A stretch of DNA of 64,000 nucleotides from Rhabdophis nuchalis (GCA_039707465.1 CM077651.1:21815019-21879018), one strand, 5' to 3'. Numbered from the stretch's first letter, positions 22,612 to 34,239 are shown. Notes: a model not told the origin generated them from the letters alone. Numbers and translations: made by a program.

Positions 22612-22934
22612 CCAGTGGTGGGATTTAAATTTTTTACTACCGGTTCTGTGGGCGTGGCTTGGTGGACATGGCTTGGTGGGCGTGGCATGGCTTGATGGGC
22701 GTGGCATGGCTTGGTGGGCCTGGCAGGGGAAGGATATGCAAAATCCCCATTCCCTCCCCACTCCAGGGGAATGTTACTGCAAAATCCCCATTTCCTCCTG
22801 ATCAGCTGGGACTTGGGAGGCAGAGAATAGATGCTGTGAAAGTCAGAGGTGGTATTTACCAGTTCTCCAAACGGCACAAAATTCCCACTACCAGTTCTCC
22901 AGAACTGATCAGAACCTGCTGAATACCACCTCTG
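22612..22934 (+). mobile_element. hAT-type element, GGTGGGATT family, best-preserved copy
   Basis: The 323-bp element starts CCAGTGGTGGGATTTAAA and ends GAATACCACCTCTG; the ends are imperfect inverted repeats. A perfect 8-bp duplication CTGCAGTA lies at 22604-22611 and 22935-22942. A GTGGGCGTGGCATGGCTTG segment is partly tandem inside. A second internal pair of CAAAATCCCCATT motifs lies at 22739-22751 and 22780-22792. No transposase is encoded. Confidence 0.93.
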
Positions 22935-22944
22935 CTGCAGTATT

Positions 22945-23200
22945 TACCGGCTGCCAAAGAGCTCCAAATAATAGCATCCTTGAGCTTAATGAGGGGCAGG
23001 GTCTTTTGTAAATATTTCAGTTTTTCTCTCTCTAAACATCTCATGTGCTGTTACAGCCAGAAATTCATTTTTGTTGCATAAATCCTACCACTCTGTTCCA
23101 GAATGTTTTAAATGAATAAATCTTTCATTTTACTGACTTTAGGCAATGACGTTTTGATGATACTGGGGAAAATGTTTCCTTTTGCTTACTTTCCCATGCA
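22945..23200. other. No recognised feature
   Basis: AT-rich spacer between repeats. Confidence 0.45.
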
Positions 23201-23206
23201 CAGACA

Positions 23207-23995
23207 TGCAAAATAGCAAGAGTTGGAAGGGAACTTGGAGATCTTCTAATCCAATCACCTGCCCAAGCAGGAGACTATACCAAACTCAAGGGATGTCAAA
23301 CTCAAGACCTGTGGGCCAAATTCATCCCATGGGATGCTTACATCTGGCTCACAGGGCTGATCTGTAAATAGCAAAGGATCATCCTATGGTGCCTCTGCTA
23401 GCAAAAATGGAGCGCAGGTGGGGAGTGCCCCCTGCAACCACTTTTGGTCTCCAGAGTCCTCTGGGAGTGCTTCAAGGCCCAAAATGGGGCCTTTGGAGTG
23501 GTCCTTCTTGACTCAGAAGGCTATAAAAGTAAGGAAAGGTAAAATACTTTACCTTTCAGGCTTGTGGGATTCTGCTATATGTATATTGTAGCCTATGTCA
23601 ATAATTTATAGTTCTAGTCTTATTATGGAATCAGTTTCTTGATCTGGTCTCTCTCTCATAAGGGGATCAAGAAGATCAAGTAAGTATTAAAAAAAAACAA
23701 TCACAGAAATGTATGTCTTCCAACTTTTAGAAATTTATAAAACCATGTCTGCTGAGGGCCATTCCCATGTCATGACCACTATGGCCACCCCACCATGCCT
23801 GTGCCCACTCCCCTCTGGCCCTCCAAGGTAAAACCCAATCCTGATTTGGCCCTCAATGAAATTGAGTTCGACACCCCTGCTCTATACCATTTGTCCAATC
23901 TCTTCTTGAACACTTCCAGTGATGGAGCACCCACAACTTTTGAAAGCAAGCCAGTAAAAATTTGTCTTGGCCTCTCAGATTCTGCCTTGGTGTCA
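23207..23995 (-). mobile_element. CR1 LINE 3' end split by a hAT element
   Basis: AGAGTTGGAAGGGAACTTGG and the following GATCTTCTAATCC (left piece, to about 23280) and CTTCTTGAACACTTCCAGTG with GATGGAGCACCCACAACTT (right piece, from about 23880) are consecutive parts of the CR1 3' untranslated region in reverse orientation. The 599-bp hAT element at 23281-23879 separates them. Such CR1 pieces are non-coding. Confidence 0.82.
23281..23879. mobile_element. hAT-type element, TGTCAAACT family, inserted in CR1
   Basis: Begins CAAACTCAAGGGATGTCAAACTC and ends GAGTTCGACACCCCTG. The flanks GACTATAC (23273-23280) and CTCTATAC (23880-23887) match at 6 of 8 bases. It is longer than its relatives; the AT-rich part at about 23530-23760 may be a further insertion or a retained internal section. 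Confidence 0.75.
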
Positions 23996-24453
23996 ACAAT
24001 TACATAAAACTGAAGTCAAGACACAGTCTAAAAAAGATCCAAAAAAGTTTGCTTTTGTATACAGTGTCTTTCAACCTTGACATTTTTAGCCAGATGTATT
24101 TAAAAATTTGAACAAGTTTTGTAGCGTTTGCCTGCTTTGTTAGGAGAAAACCATTTTCATTTTCCAATTGTTTAGACATCTGCTTGGAGGAGCACTTGAT
24201 ATTTGAAAATAGGCCGAACAGCAGTCAGAACCTGAGAAGTTAGAAGGGTCAAATTATTTGTTCATTAATAGAATTGCTTTCATCTGGGCAACTGAAGAGG
24301 CCAAATGCTCAACTATTTTTTGACGCCTTAGGGGAGGGGGGAATTGGATCTACTGAAAGGGTGTCCCAGCTTTTATATTTGCTGTATTCCTTTGTATCAC
24401 ACAGACTAATTCAACAGCATATAAAAAATAGAGTTGTACCAGATATATACTAT
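23996..24453. other. No recognised feature
   Basis: AT-rich sequence, nothing recognised; the left end could include more diverged CR1. Confidence 0.4.
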
Positions 24454-24461
24454 ATACATAA

Positions 24462-24787
24462 TAGTGGTGGGTTATGACCGGTACACTCCTGTACAGGTGT
24501 ACTGGTGCTTGCCAGGAGCACCAGGTACTGTTTCGGTACGGTGCCCCGGAAGGCCCACCTGCCTGCCCGGGCTCCTTACCGGTATTTGAAGTTTTCAGGG
24601 CTTGCGTGAATGCGCATGGAGCTTACGCCGCCTGCGCGATGCTCTGCCAAGCAGTTGGAGTGTCACGAGCGGTAAGTATGCATGTGTGCCCTGTGCATGT
24701 GTGTGCACATGCTACACACATTCATGTGGTGGATGCCTGGCCCCATTGCACCGTACCGATTGCACCAGGATCCGGAACCCGCCACTG
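24462..24787 (+). mobile_element. hAT-type element, GACCGGTAC family
   Basis: The 326-bp element starts TAGTGGTGGGTTATGACCGG and ends GGATCCGGAACCCGCCACTG. A perfect 8-bp duplication ATACATAA lies at 24454-24461 and 24788-24795. The interior has GGTACGGTGCCCC and GAGCGGTAAGTATGCATG, shared with 61539-61843. It is GC-rich against an AT-rich background and has no transposase. Confidence 0.92.
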
Positions 24788-24799
24788 ATACATAACCAA

Positions 24800-25930
24800 T
24801 AAAATGAGTTTAAGTCAGTTTGTAGAGTTGTAACATTATCACTTTAACAAAACTCTTCTGCATTCATCCAAGCTAACCTAAATTATAGAGTAGCTGAAAT
24901 AACACTTAATTGCCCTCTATCATATAATCACTATTTGTATTAATCACTTCAAAGGTGCGCTGCAGGTTCACTCATTTAAATATCCTGTTCTAGAGAAATG
25001 TACTAACCAAACTTTTAAGTTCATTCCTTGCTCTCTCTTTAAAATCTCAGAGGTTTGCAAATACTCTGTAGTCAGAATTTAGTAAAAAAAAAATATCTAG
25101 TGCCCTAAAGGCCTTTCCCAGATCTGATTTGCTTTCGCAATAAAGTACTGCAGTTACTTTAGGTTCTCTAATTTTCCTTAAAAAACAAACAAACCATGAA
25201 TATTTTCATCAGACTGTGGCTCCTGCAATCAAACTCTTCTATAGACATTTGCTCCTGTAAAATGAAGTTTCAATTTAGTTGACCTGTGGTTTGATGTTAC
25301 TTTATTTGAGATTACTTGATGGTAGTTTTCAAGATAATTCAATCCATGCGTGTTTGCTCAAAAATAAGTATTGCTATTACAGTACAGCAAACTCCTGAGA
25401 GTGGGATTTTAACTCCCCAGAAGAATTGCTCAAAACATTTGAAAGTGATGTTTTGCAAAGCACCTTCGTTTGAGTTAATGCTTTCTTCCTTCAGTCTTTG
25501 ATAGGTGCCTGGAGCCGCACTGAGAGCAGTTCCTGCTTCTTTCCAGATAGGTGTGCATGCATAAAACCCAAGTGCATGTACACATGGATGGTCCCAGCAG
25601 AAATGTTGTCTTTTCAGGTGGATGTATCTGCAGAAAAAAAGAAGAAACGTTCAAACAGCCAAATCAAGCTCTCCAAAGATTCCATCAGGAAGATGGCTTT
25701 GTTCAAATAGATGGATTTAAAGAACTTTCCTCCGTTTATAATACTTTTCACAGCCCAGCTCTATAATATGAGGATTGTTTAACTTCATGGCAGAAAAAAA
25801 AAGTTCTGGGTTTAATACAGTGTTTAAAATAATTTTGCTTATTCAAAACTATTTATGTGTTAGTTATTCATTTATTTATTCATTTATTCACTCCACTCCA
25901 CTATAGTATCCAGTCCTGGAAGCTCTTGGT
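24800..25930. other. No recognised feature
   Basis: AT-rich sequence with a TTTATTCATTTATT-type run near 25865-25890. The overlapping frames at 25498-25766 have no domain I recognise. Confidence 0.45.
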
Positions 25931-25942
25931 CTTATCCTAAGG

Positions 25943-26254
25943 CAGGGGTGTCAAACTCAAGGCATGCGGGCTGAATCTGGTACACGGGATGCTTAAAATT
26001 GGCCTGATATTTCCAGGCTGGCCTGGAAATATCAAAGAACCAGTCCATGATGCTTCTGCCAGCCAGAAAAGGCTGGGGGGGGGGGGAGGCCCCCGCCTTG
26101 CCTGTTTTCAGCCTCCCTGGTTTCCAGCAGCACTTTTGGCTGGCAGGGTGCTGTAAGAGGTGTCCATCTGTCTCCCCCCACCCTGCTCCCCCCTCCACGG
26201 AGAAGAACTATAGTGCTGATCCGGCCCTTGAAGAAATCCAGTTTGACACCCTTG
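25943..26254. mobile_element. hAT-type element, TGTCAAACT family
   Basis: Starts CAGGGGTGTCAAACTCAAGG and ends CAGTTTGACACCCTTG, good terminal inverted repeats. The flanks TCCTAAGG (25935-25942) and ACCTAAAG (26255-26262) match at 6 of 8 bases. A G homopolymer lies at about 26076-26086. Confidence 0.85.
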
Positions 26255-26264
26255 ACCTAAAGTA

Positions 26265-27020
26265 ACATCTACTAAGAAAGAAAAAGAAAATAACTCCAAA
26301 TATATAAACAAAAGTTAAAATAAAACATGTGAAAACTAGAAAATGCCCCCAAATATACATGCTGGTTATTAAGTAGGGGATTTACCACATATAACCCTCT
26401 AATCACAACAAAAGAGGCTAAGCTTTCTGTTTTCCATGACATTCTTTGGAAGGCCACTTCCTGGTCCATGCAACAGAGACGTTTGAGTGGAAAAGAAAGC
26501 AAGAAATAAAGAAAGGTGGCTGTACATCCCTGAAGGGCATACCGCACAGTGAGTTTCCATGGTATGTGATTATGCCATAGCGAGACAGATGGGTGGCTGT
26601 AAATGAAATATTGTACCATTTCCCCCTGAGACATATGAAGCTGTGTCCTTCCCTTAGATCTTCTGTCATGGTAGTGCACACAATTAGCTACAGAATATTA
26701 GTTGCCTTGCTGGATGCAAGTCAACATCTTTCCATAAAATAGAGCAGCATGACAAAACCTTTTTGGCGGATCAAAAGACATCAGTGCATACTTGGTGCTC
26801 AGTCCGCAGAGAATTTGTGTGGATTAAAAAAAAAAAAAGACATGCAGTAAATAGGTGACCCAGTTCACACTGACAAGACTTGTTTTGAGGTAAATAGGCA
26901 GGTTCAAGCAGCACATTTTAGAGGGCCATAAAGAACAGGAAAAGAGGAAAAAAGTAGCTGTCTCGCTGGGCTAACCCATGGATGTGGGGGCTCATTCTTG
27001 AGAGGAGTGTTGTAGCCCCA
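26265..27020. other. No recognised feature
   Basis: Two overlapping minus-strand frames (26272-26681) lack recognisable domains. Nothing else is identified. Confidence 0.45.
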
Positions 27021-27030
27021 TAGTTTAGAC

Positions 27031-27172
27031 CAGAGCTGTCAAACTCACAGAGCGCGGGCCAGATGCGTCATGCACTGGCCACACCCACACTCAGTTTAGG
27101 GGAGGAAAGACCCCCCTAAACTGCCGCCATGACATGTGACACTGCCATGACAATGTGAGTTTGACAGCCCCG
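27031..27172. mobile_element. Short hAT-type MITE, TGTCAAACT family
   Basis: The 142-bp element starts CAGAGCTGTCAAACTCAC and ends GTGAGTTTGACAGCCCCG. A perfect 8-bp duplication GTTTAGAC lies at 27023-27030 and 27173-27180. An internal inverted pair, CAGTTTAGGGG and CCCCCTAAACTG, lies at about 27093-27123. Confidence 0.92.
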
Positions 27173-27184
27173 GTTTAGACTGAA

Positions 27185-28855
27185 GGACACTAAGTGAGCC
27201 AAAAAGAATTACAAGCCTGGGACATGGAGATTTTTTAAAAATAGGGGTTTTTTTACAGCTGGGTAAGGAATTAGATGGAATTCTGTTAGCACAGCTTTTC
27301 TCTCGGCCGTCATCAGTAAAGGAGACAAGAGATTGATTTTAAATAATGGAGGCAAGATCATTATATAAACCGTGCTTTTATAGAAATCTACTTCTTAATG
27401 AAATGGAACTAGTGCATCCATGTTAATAAGCAGACAGTAAAATGTGATTATTCTTTTGGCATAAAAATGTTTTCTGCCTATTCAGTACCCAGCTCTCTTC
27501 CAGTTGCTGAGTGATTTAAATTTGCATGCCTCTGCATAGTTTTTCTTATTTTTGTAGTAGACTATTATAATAAGAGTATTGATTCCCTCCCCCCCACACT
27601 GAATTACCAGTGTGCCGATGCCCCTTCATGCATTTCAGATGTCTGGAGAAATCTACATGTTTGCTGATCTATCACCTTCTCCAAGTGAAATGCCCATGCT
27701 AGTGATTGGTAGATTGGTAGAAGCAAGGAGAGCTGCTTGTTCTAACTTAAACAAGATGCAAGAGGCATAGCCCAGCAATCTCTTCAAATTACACAGAATC
27801 CCTTAATATAGTTGTATTTAGGTTTGAGGACAAGTTTCTTCTAGTGCAAGCGTCCATTGAAAATAATACTTACTGTAGTATACTTTAACAATAGTATTTA
27901 TAACTATTGTATGCAGTTCACTTACATCTATTTTCTTCTACAAGGAAGGCAATGCTGTACTGAATAAGTTGTAGATCTATCTCATTCGTTTTGGAAATGT
28001 TTGACAATATAAGGGTCTAAGTGCAATTGCTATATAGTTTCCCAGAGACTAAAATGAAATTTGGAGGGGAAAAAAGAAAGATCTTGATGAGAACAATGTT
28101 AGGAAAGAATTTAGCCTCCCTCTTCGTAATGCCATTTCTCCAGTCAAAGTCATCGAGTAGCTAATGTTCAGCCTTTTACTGAAGAGCACTTAAGCACTTT
28201 TCTTGAATTAGTTTGTCTTAAGTGTGAAGTGCAGGGGAACCAAGCCAGCTGAAAGGCAAGGCTATCCTCAGGGATTAATGCCAGTCTTTGTCGTCCAAAA
28301 CTCAAAATTTTCCACTGGAAAACCTGCCCTTAGGTGAGCTATCTACTGCAGGTAGTTTCAGAGCCACAGAAATACAGGTTAATGCTTCCCCAGCTTCTCT
28401 GAATTGTTCTGTGTCGTTATACCACGCGGCTTGTAGCGAGACTGTCGTTCTGAAGATGGATCATTGATTTAGCTTGACTTTTCTATGAATCACCGTGCTC
28501 TGCATTGGCAGGCAAAGACTGCCTTAGCTGTTCTTTGATGATTGCATGCTGGGCTGTACAGTACCTGCATATTGATGGAATTGCTGGCACTCTGGAAGCT
28601 TATCACATCCAAGATGAGTCCCCTTAAGCAGTGACAGGAGGGGGGAAGGGGAAGTCAGAGTCACAGTTACATGAACAAATCATGTCATGTTCTCTGTCTT
28701 ACCTTGTTATGTCTGCAGTTGGTTAATAAATTACTGTATTTAATGCATTATTGCATTGTAATGTGTCATACCTGAATACACTAAATAGCAAGTTTTTAAG
28801 CAATGAATATACCAAACTATATTACATACACTACATACTGTACACACGTAGAGAG
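27185..28855. other. Long stretch with no recognised repeat
   Basis: About 1.7 kb of unique-looking sequence. The parts around 27380-27560 and 28140-28620 are of moderate GC and complexity. They would be reasonable places to look for conserved non-coding sequence, but I see no coding signal. Confidence 0.45.
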
Positions 28856-28864
28856 ATTTATGAT

Positions 28865-29120
28865 CAGATGTGGGTTCAGCGAATTCTGACAGGTTCTGGA
28901 GAACTGGTAGTGGAAATTTTGAGTAGTTTGCAGAACCGGCAAATAGGCTGCCCCTGCAGCCTTCCAGCTGATCTTCTTTTGTTGCCCTGAACAGGGGAAC
29001 TGAGCAGGAAAGCAGGTTAATGGGGTGGGGAGGGAATGGGGATTTTGCAGTATCCTTCCCTGCCATGTCCACAAGCCATACCCAAGAACCAGTAGTTAAA
29101 ATTTTTGAATTCCAACATTG
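28865..29120 (-). mobile_element. hAT-type element, GGTGGGATTC family
   Basis: Opens CAGATGTGGGTTCAGCGAATTC and ends TTTTGAATTCCAACATTG; it is in the opposite orientation to 22612-22934. TTTATGAT (28857-28864) and TTTATGGT (29121-29128) match at 7 of 8 bases. The shared interior includes GGAACTGGTAGTGGAAATTT-like and CAGTATCCTTCCC segments. Confidence 0.85.
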
Positions 29121-29165
29121 TTTATGGTGATGTGACTTTGTCTTTGCATGTCTGCTGGGTTTTTG

Positions 29166-29167
<2 letters not shown>

Positions 29168-29197
<30 letters not shown>

Positions 29198-29225
29198 GGT
29201 AGGTAGGTAGGTAGGTAGGTAGGTA
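29168..29225. repeat. (TATG)n-(TAGG)n compound microsatellite
   Basis: About seven GTAT units pass directly into about seven AGGT units. Confidence 0.97.
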
Positions 29226-29330
29226 TGTGTATATATATATATGTTAGATTTTTAAGGGATGATTTAATAACAAGTTTGTCTCCTCCCTTAAAAATGGGCC
29301 TAAAAACAGGAGCTGTAAAAATATTCTCTC

Positions 29331-29444
<114 letters not shown>

Positions 29445-29449
29445 CAGTC

Positions 29450-30175
29450 AGAATACTTTAAAAAAAATCATATACTATGTACATATAATATGCAGTTCCC
29501 CAAATTCGACACACATAATTTCATCCGTCAGTTAGTTATAGTAACTACGCCTTGTCTTTTTTCTTAAGTAGCATAATGATGTCATCTTTGGTCCACAGAA
29601 CCGAGCATAGAACAATGAAAATGTGCCATAATGTGACATTAATTTTTCATAAACTAATTTGATTCCTGATGCATAAGAATTGTATCCATCTGGGCTCTTC
29701 TATTCGTGAAAAACCTTAATGACAAAAAAAGGAGAAAGAATTGCTACACTGCTGTAAGGCAAACATTTTCCATTTATTTTTACTTTTCCAAAACTTATAT
29801 AAAGCACCACTTACTTTGAGTCAGAACATTACATTGCGAGATGGTCAAGATCTGGCCTTTTCTTAGCTATAAATAGTGTTTTGCATCTAGCTCTCCATTA
29901 TTTTGGCGAACACTTACTGCAGGGTTTCACAAATATCACGTCTGCAACAGCTGCAATCATGAAAAGGACAGGCAAGGCCTCCTTTTACTCTGACGTATGT
30001 TTTATAGTACAATTCTAGATGAAATCTCCCTTGATATTTTCACTGTTCACATCAGCCACCACACTCCATGTGCAAATGGTATAAAGCAGCTATTAGGATA
30101 ATGGGATTCAATTCTCTGCTATACGTTAAACTTCACTTTATGGGATTTTACAAAGTAAAATGTTGCTTCCAAATA
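29450..30175. other. No recognised feature
   Basis: AT-rich, unique-looking sequence. Confidence 0.45.
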
Positions 30176-30178
30176 TGG

Positions 30179-30735
30179 TATACTAGACATTCCTGGCCAC
30201 GCGTTGCTGTGGCCCAGTCTGGTTAAATGGCCAACCAATCTGTGTGTAGATCTACACCTGCACACACAAACACGTACACACAACCACCGTATAACCCCCA
30301 ACCTACCTATCTACTCCCTTTCTCCCTCTCTCCCTTTATCTATCTACCTACTGTATTTTTCCCTCTCTATCCCTCTACCTATCTACCTACCTACTGCATT
30401 TCTTCCTCCCTCTCTCTATCCCTATAGCTGCCTACCTACCTACCTACTGCATTTCTCCTTGAATCTTATGCACAGAGTATTATGACATTTTGTATTATGT
30501 CATCCAGTGGCTCACTGCTCTCTCTGTATCCATCTACCTACCTTTTTCACAATTTTTTACATTTCTGTTGCATGTACCTGGCACAGGTGTGATATCTACA
30601 CAATCTATCTATATATATATCATTGGTGCCGTATTTGAAAGGAATGTTGTGTGGAAATTTGGAAGCGATCGGTGCAGTACTTTCAGAGATTAGTGGTTTT
30701 GAACAAACTCTTGTTACATGTTTATTTATATAGAT
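30179..30735 (+). mobile_element. Unclassified interspersed repeat with a hairpin at its left end
   Basis: TATACTAGACATTCCTGG is followed by GGCCACGCGTTGCTGTGGCC, which forms a 6-bp stem with an 8-base loop. The right part reads GTGGAAATTTGGAAGCGATC then GTGCAGTACTTTCAGAGATT. Between them lie CTAC/CTAT-rich microsatellites (about 30300-30450). I recall both flanks as parts of one reptile repeat but cannot name its class; a Helitron is possible, not shown. Confidence 0.4.
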
Positions 30736-30835
30736 TCTTTCCTCTCCTGCTCATCCTACAGACCTCAAGTCTGTAGAAGAAATTTCTGAGAGTACTCCTT
30801 GTGCTGTAACTAAATACAACTGCATAATATAAGAG

Positions 30836-31116
30836 CTGTGTTGGTGCAGTGTATGTGAATACTATAAGAGCCGTGATTGCATAATAGTTAGAATGCAGTA
30901 TTGCAAGCTAATTCTGCTCACATTGCCAGGACTTCGAATGCCTCAATCCTGATTGACGTAGGGTTTATTCAGCCTTCCATCCTTCTGAGGTCGATAAAAT
31001 GAGGGCCCAGATTGCTGGGGGGCACTATGCTGACTCTGTAAACCATTTAGAGAGGGCTGCAAAGCTCTGTGAAGCAGTATATAAGTCTAAGTGCTATTGC
31101 TATTGCTATACAATGA
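30836..31116 (+). mobile_element. tRNA-like SINE with CTATTG-rich CR1-type tail
   Basis: The tRNA-like head carries ATAGTTAGAATGCAG and CTTCGAATGCC. The body reads CTGACTCTGTAAACCATTTA and GAGAGGGCTG, and the tail is AAGTGCTATTGCTATTGCTA. The same 3' body appears in reverse at 41463-41690 and 39738-39985. The tail resembles the snake CR1-L3 3' end, so mobilisation by that LINE is likely. Confidence 0.7.
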
Positions 31117-31156
31117 ATAAATAGTAGGATGAATGTAGCTTCTAGAAGATCTAGGG

Positions 31157-31501
31157 CTGCGATGGTGAACCTATGGCACACATGCCAGAGGTGGCACAAA
31201 AAGCCCTCTCTACTGGCATGCGTGCCATTGCCCCAGGTGGTATCTCTGTGGCGTTTTTTTCATGAGCTTCTATTACCCTGAAAACTATGAAACTGAAGCT
31301 CATGAAAGAAGATCTTACCTCTTGCCACGCCGTCGGTGTTTGGACGCCCCACCTCCTGTCAGCCAGCTGGTCTTCGGATGTCTGCTGCGCATGCACACAT
31401 TTCAGTGTAGGCACACACATATGAATGCATGTGCACATTTCAGTTTGGGCATGCATGTGCACGCAGTTTGGACACGGTGTCTAAAAGGTTCTCCATCACT
31501 G
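31157..31501. mobile_element. hAT-type element, GATGGTGAACC family
   Basis: Starts CTGCGATGGTGAACCTATGG and ends AAAAGGTTCTCCATCACTG. The flanks ATCTAGGG (31149-31156) and ATCTAGAG (31502-31509) match at 7 of 8 bases. It shares its termini with 51965-52274 and with the partial copy at 1-278. Its interior repeats GCACACACAT/GCATGTGCAC-type motifs. Confidence 0.85.
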
Positions 31502-31509
31502 ATCTAGAG

Positions 31510-31922
31510 TGTACCGAATACCTCCCACCGACCAGTCCACTCCCACAGAGTAGGCCCCCTCAGGGTACCATCGGCCAAACAATGTCGGCTGGCAACCCCC
31601 AGTGGGAGAGCCTTCTCTGTGGCAGCTCCTGCCCTCTGGAACGACCTACCCTCCGACCTTCGTACTATCACTGACCTACGCCTCTTCCGTCGGGCCTTGA
31701 AAACGCACTTATTCCGTGTGGCCTGGTGTAGTTTTTTAATCGATTTTAATTGATTTTATCAGAGAATTTTACCTGGTTTTAGAACAGGCCCTAAATTTAA
31801 TTGATTTTTAAATTATTTTGTATATTGTATATTGATGTTTTGTGGTTTTAATATGCCTGTTCACCGCCCTGAGTCCTGCAAGGGAGAAGGGCGGTATACA
31901 AATTTAATAAATAGTAATAGCA
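31510..31922 (+). mobile_element. CR1/L2-clade LINE 3' end
   Basis: Translation of about 31600-31730 gives a C-terminal segment close to [17 protein letters not shown], the same domain that closes the two long LINE copies in this window. It is followed by a 3' untranslated region with CCGCCCTGAGTCCTGCAAGG and a simple tail AATAAATAGTAATAGCAATAG. The copy is 5'-truncated at or near the right edge of the neighbouring hAT element and encodes nothing functional. Confidence 0.85.
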
Positions 31923-31924
31923 AT

Positions 31925-34235
31925 AGTTTATATACATATTTTCTCTGGGACGCTGCAGGCGTCATAATCTAACCTCCTGAAAATCTAAGGATTTGAAGTG
32001 ATCATTATATGAATGGGAGACCACAAGGAAATTGTTAAGGTGACAGGATAGACTTGGAAGTTCAAAGGCAAGTGGAGCAAGGAGGGGCAGGAATCTCTTT
32101 CTATAATGTTTCCAGGAACAACACATCAGCAAAATTTAAGGGAGATTCTTCTTTATTGTTTGATTCAGCTATTTAGTAGTTAGATCACGACAAATGCCTT
32201 TACTATTGCTGTTGTCAGCTTCTTATTTCAGACCAATATGGATCTATGTCAAAATACAGTTTCCGGTGTATGTTAAATTATTACAGATCTCCAGCTTTTC
32301 GTGTGGAGACTTTGCATGGGGACCTGCTTTAAGGATACATGTAACAGATACGTTTCAGATTCAGAACTCTGAAATAATTCAACTACAGCCAGGCCATGTC
32401 TTTGCAATATATGCTCCAGGGGGTGATTTAATTATCAATGTATTGGAGTTCTAATTGATAGTGATTATCTGTGGCTGTGCTGTGTTGTTCTTATTGTATG
32501 GAATGAATAACTAGGCCAGCAGAAGAAGGAAAATCTGTAGTTTTCTCCTGAGACGGATCCTCCTCCTTAGTTATGGGAAAGCATTATTATCATTTTATTT
32601 TCTTGTCCTTTGAGGGCAGCTTCAGTGAATAATTGTGAAAGTCTTTAACACTTTTAATGCATACTTTTTATATAATGTATACCTTTTATGGTGGAATGTG
32701 AATGAAGTACAGCAGACATAAACCCTTCCTTCCTTCCTTCCTTCCTTCCTTCCTTCCTTCCTTCCTTCCTTCCTTCCTTCCTTCTCTTCCTTCCATCATT
32801 TTCTTTCTTTCCTTCCTTCCATCCATCCATCCATCATCTCCCCTCCTTCCTTCCTTCCTTCTTTCCATCCATCCATCCATCCATCCATCCATCCATCCAT
32901 CCATCCATCCATCATCTTCCTTCCTTCCTTTGTTACAAATTATGTCTTTCTAGGTTGTTCTTATGCTGGGGAGCATCCTGCTTTATCAGCTCCTGTCAAA
33001 TATAAAATTTATAGAAGCACCATGGCCCAAGAGAGTAAATTCTGTTGACTGTTAGTGGCTTCGCTAATAGCTCATATTTGGGGTCAACAGGAACTTGCAG
33101 AAAACATGTTAAAAATCCTCTGAGGCCTGTGGAGCCTACAGATTCCAGGAGCATTTTTCTTTTACTATTGAAGGAAGATAAATTAACTCTGCAGTAACTA
33201 TTGTTAGTGTATCTATTCTGAATTGAACTGGGCTGCTGTAATAAACCTAAAGATATAAATGTCATAGATTTAAACTTACATTATTGCTGTCTGTATCTCT
33301 GTGTATTGTGAGTCCCTAACTTTTTTTTGGTACTGAAATATGTGTCCTAGTTAAATGCAGAAATCTTATTATTATTTTGTCGTTGTAAAAAAAAAAAATA
33401 CTTTGAGACTGTTTATGCTGAGAGATTAAACTCCGGGCAGACAATCTTTGCTTAGATTGTGACTCTTTCCCAAAAGTAATACTTTCAAAGCTGAAGATAT
33501 TTACATACATTTTTGTGGATATCTTCAAATCCCCAGATATGAAAGATGTGTTCAAGGTGAAGGACATTTTCATCTTTGAAATGAAACAAGATCCCATTTA
33601 GATATAACTAGCAGTGGGCTTTTTGACACAGTAAAAAAGGAAAAACATTTCCCTCCTCAGGCTAACATTACACTTCTGCGTAACCAAATTATTTGTCTCT
33701 TGAAAGCCACTTTTTTTTTCCAGGTACTGCTCCTATTTTTTTTTCTCTTGACATTCTTCCACTCAAATATTCCTCTGTTCCTCTCTTCTGTTTGTAAGGA
33801 AATGCAGACTTCTCCCCTCCCTTGAAGCTTTAGTACTTCCACTCTTCTTTGTTAGTTTTGATGCAAGAAATTACAGTAAAAAAAACCTTATCTTGCTTGG
33901 AACATTATGTATTCTTTCTGCTAGAATAAGTTTGTCTCTATTGTATAAGCGAGCCAGCTATATGCTACCGTAGGCTTAAGACAATAAAACAGCTATGGAT
34001 TCTGCTCTCCAGTCATACATGTGGAGATCATGCTCCCATTTCAAAATGAGATTTCCTACAGCTAGTATACAAAGCTGACAATGTATGACGTAAATTCTTG
34101 CTTGTGAAGCATTTTTATTCAATATTTTTCTCAGTTGGGTGCAAGGAGCTACATGATAATTGATTTTCATGAATGAAGTTCCACTCTTTCACATCCCGTA
34201 GGATGGGCTTAGTGGTGAAAATGTAACTCACATGT
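31925..34235. other. Mostly unassigned; contains pyrimidine-rich microsatellites
   Basis: Outside the arrays at 32723-32930 I recognise no repeat family or exon. The frame at 32194-32454 has no domain I know. Confidence 0.45.
32723..32930. repeat. (CCTT)n and (CATC)n compound microsatellite
   Basis: A CCTT array (about 32723-32785) is followed by mixed CTTT/CCTT, a CATC block, more CCTT, and a longer CATC array (about 32866-32912). Long frames on either strand are artefacts of tetranucleotide repetition. Confidence 0.97.
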
Positions 34236-34239
34236 TAAT

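Noticed and set aside
24474..24802. Two frames of 66-104 codons
   Set aside because: They lie inside a hAT element with exact ends and no transposase similarity.
32686..32953. Frames on both strands rich in Pro-Ser-Phe-Leu or Gly-Arg-Lys-Glu
   Set aside because: Artefacts of the CCTT and CATC arrays.
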